Both the position numbers and the translations under genes were made by a program. From positions 1 to 64,000 of the forward strand of contig MEED01000032.1 of the NCBI GenBank assembly GCA_001724855.1: a stretch of DNA of 64,000 nucleotides, read 5' to 3'. This document shows, in pieces, positions 63,864 to 64,000 of this stretch; within the stretch, counting starts at the first letter, position 1, and each line of letters starts with the position of its first letter. Origin of the DNA: Lautropia sp. SCN 69-89. GTDB lineage: Bacteria; Pseudomonadota; Gammaproteobacteria; Burkholderiales; Burkholderiaceae_E. The notes below the pieces were generated by a model. That model did not search any database. It saw nothing but the letters and a program-made list of their open reading frames with translations, and had not been told where the DNA came from.

Positions 63864-64000
63864 GATCGAACTCCTTGCGAAGTGGGGCCGCATGGGGTTT
63901 CCGGGCGCCGGCGCCGGCCCCGTGACGCCGGCCGGAACGGACTCCGGTGACAGGGCGGGAAACTGCCTACTTTCCGCCGGCATCCAGCCGCCGTCAATCG

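Overview
The window is dense, high-GC bacterial chromosome with no gene-free stretch over about 300 bases, and no rRNA, tRNA, CRISPR array, transposase or phage gene that I can see. The gene families (YaeQ, UPF0149, RlmJ, SrkA, BCAM0308-type protein, NsrR, CcoN/CcoO, class III alcohol dehydrogenase) and the gene style suggest a betaproteobacterium, probably Burkholderiales or Rhodocyclales. It looks respiratory and facultatively anaerobic, with anaerobic aromatic degradation. The genus cannot be fixed from this window alone.

Layout. 1-6.7 kb: leftward LIV-type ABC importer operon (livG, acyl/aryl-CoA ligase, livH, livM, binding protein, livF cut by the window edge), facing a Crp/Fnr-type regulator across a palindrome. 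7.5-12.5 kb: methyltransferase, 3-hydroxyacyl-CoA dehydrogenase, small membrane protein, threonine dehydratase, DUF2189 membrane protein, trypsin-like protease. 12.5-15.5 kb: MoxR-DUF58-VWA operon. 15.5-18.3 kb: SH3 protein, SrkA kinase, alanine dehydrogenase. 18.4-21.9 kb: fixABCX-type electron-transfer flavoprotein operon whose fixC is frameshifted. 22-27.6 kb: EttA, a QseBC-like two-component system and an HtrA protease. 27.6-32.4 kb: a PAS-GGDEF-EAL protein and a PdsS/PdsR-like sensor and regulator. 32.6-38.3 kb: UPF0149, YaeQ, a Spy-CpxR-CpxA stress module with a CpxR box, and an MFS carrier. 38.4-44.1 kb: dihaem cytochrome c, UvrD-like helicase, class III alcohol dehydrogenase, DUF1993, RlmJ. 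44.2-49.4 kb: a C-family haem-copper oxidase operon with ferredoxin, CcoS-CcoN fusion, CcoO, cytochrome c, NsrR, SCO1 and a membrane protein. 49.5-56.2 kb: oxidoreductase, MetE-like protein, SbmA-like ABC protein, ABM-like protein, UbiA/MenA-type prenyltransferase, AI-2E family permease. 56.4-61.6 kb: bzdNOPQM-type class I benzoyl-CoA reductase with its ferredoxin, followed by a hemerythrin. 61.8-63.9 kb: HPF/cold-shock fusion, BCAM0308-type protein, a shrunken dehydrogenase remnant and a GYD protein.

How the parts may work together. The most notable signal is that the fixABCX and bzdNOPQM operons, about 40 kb apart, carry the same 14-base FNR/ANR box (TTGATCTGGATCAA). Each also has a related palindrome built on CGGTACCG just after a likely -10 box. 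FixABCX complexes are known to make low-potential reduced ferredoxin or flavodoxin by electron bifurcation, and class I benzoyl-CoA reductase consumes reduced ferredoxin. I infer that FixABCX is co-regulated with, and may feed electrons to, the benzoyl-CoA reductase. The fixC frameshift, seemingly a roughly 22-base deletion, must be checked because it would break that supply unless it is a sequence error. A second strong regulatory signal is an NsrR-like site on the -10 box of the haem-copper oxidase operon, which itself encodes NsrR.
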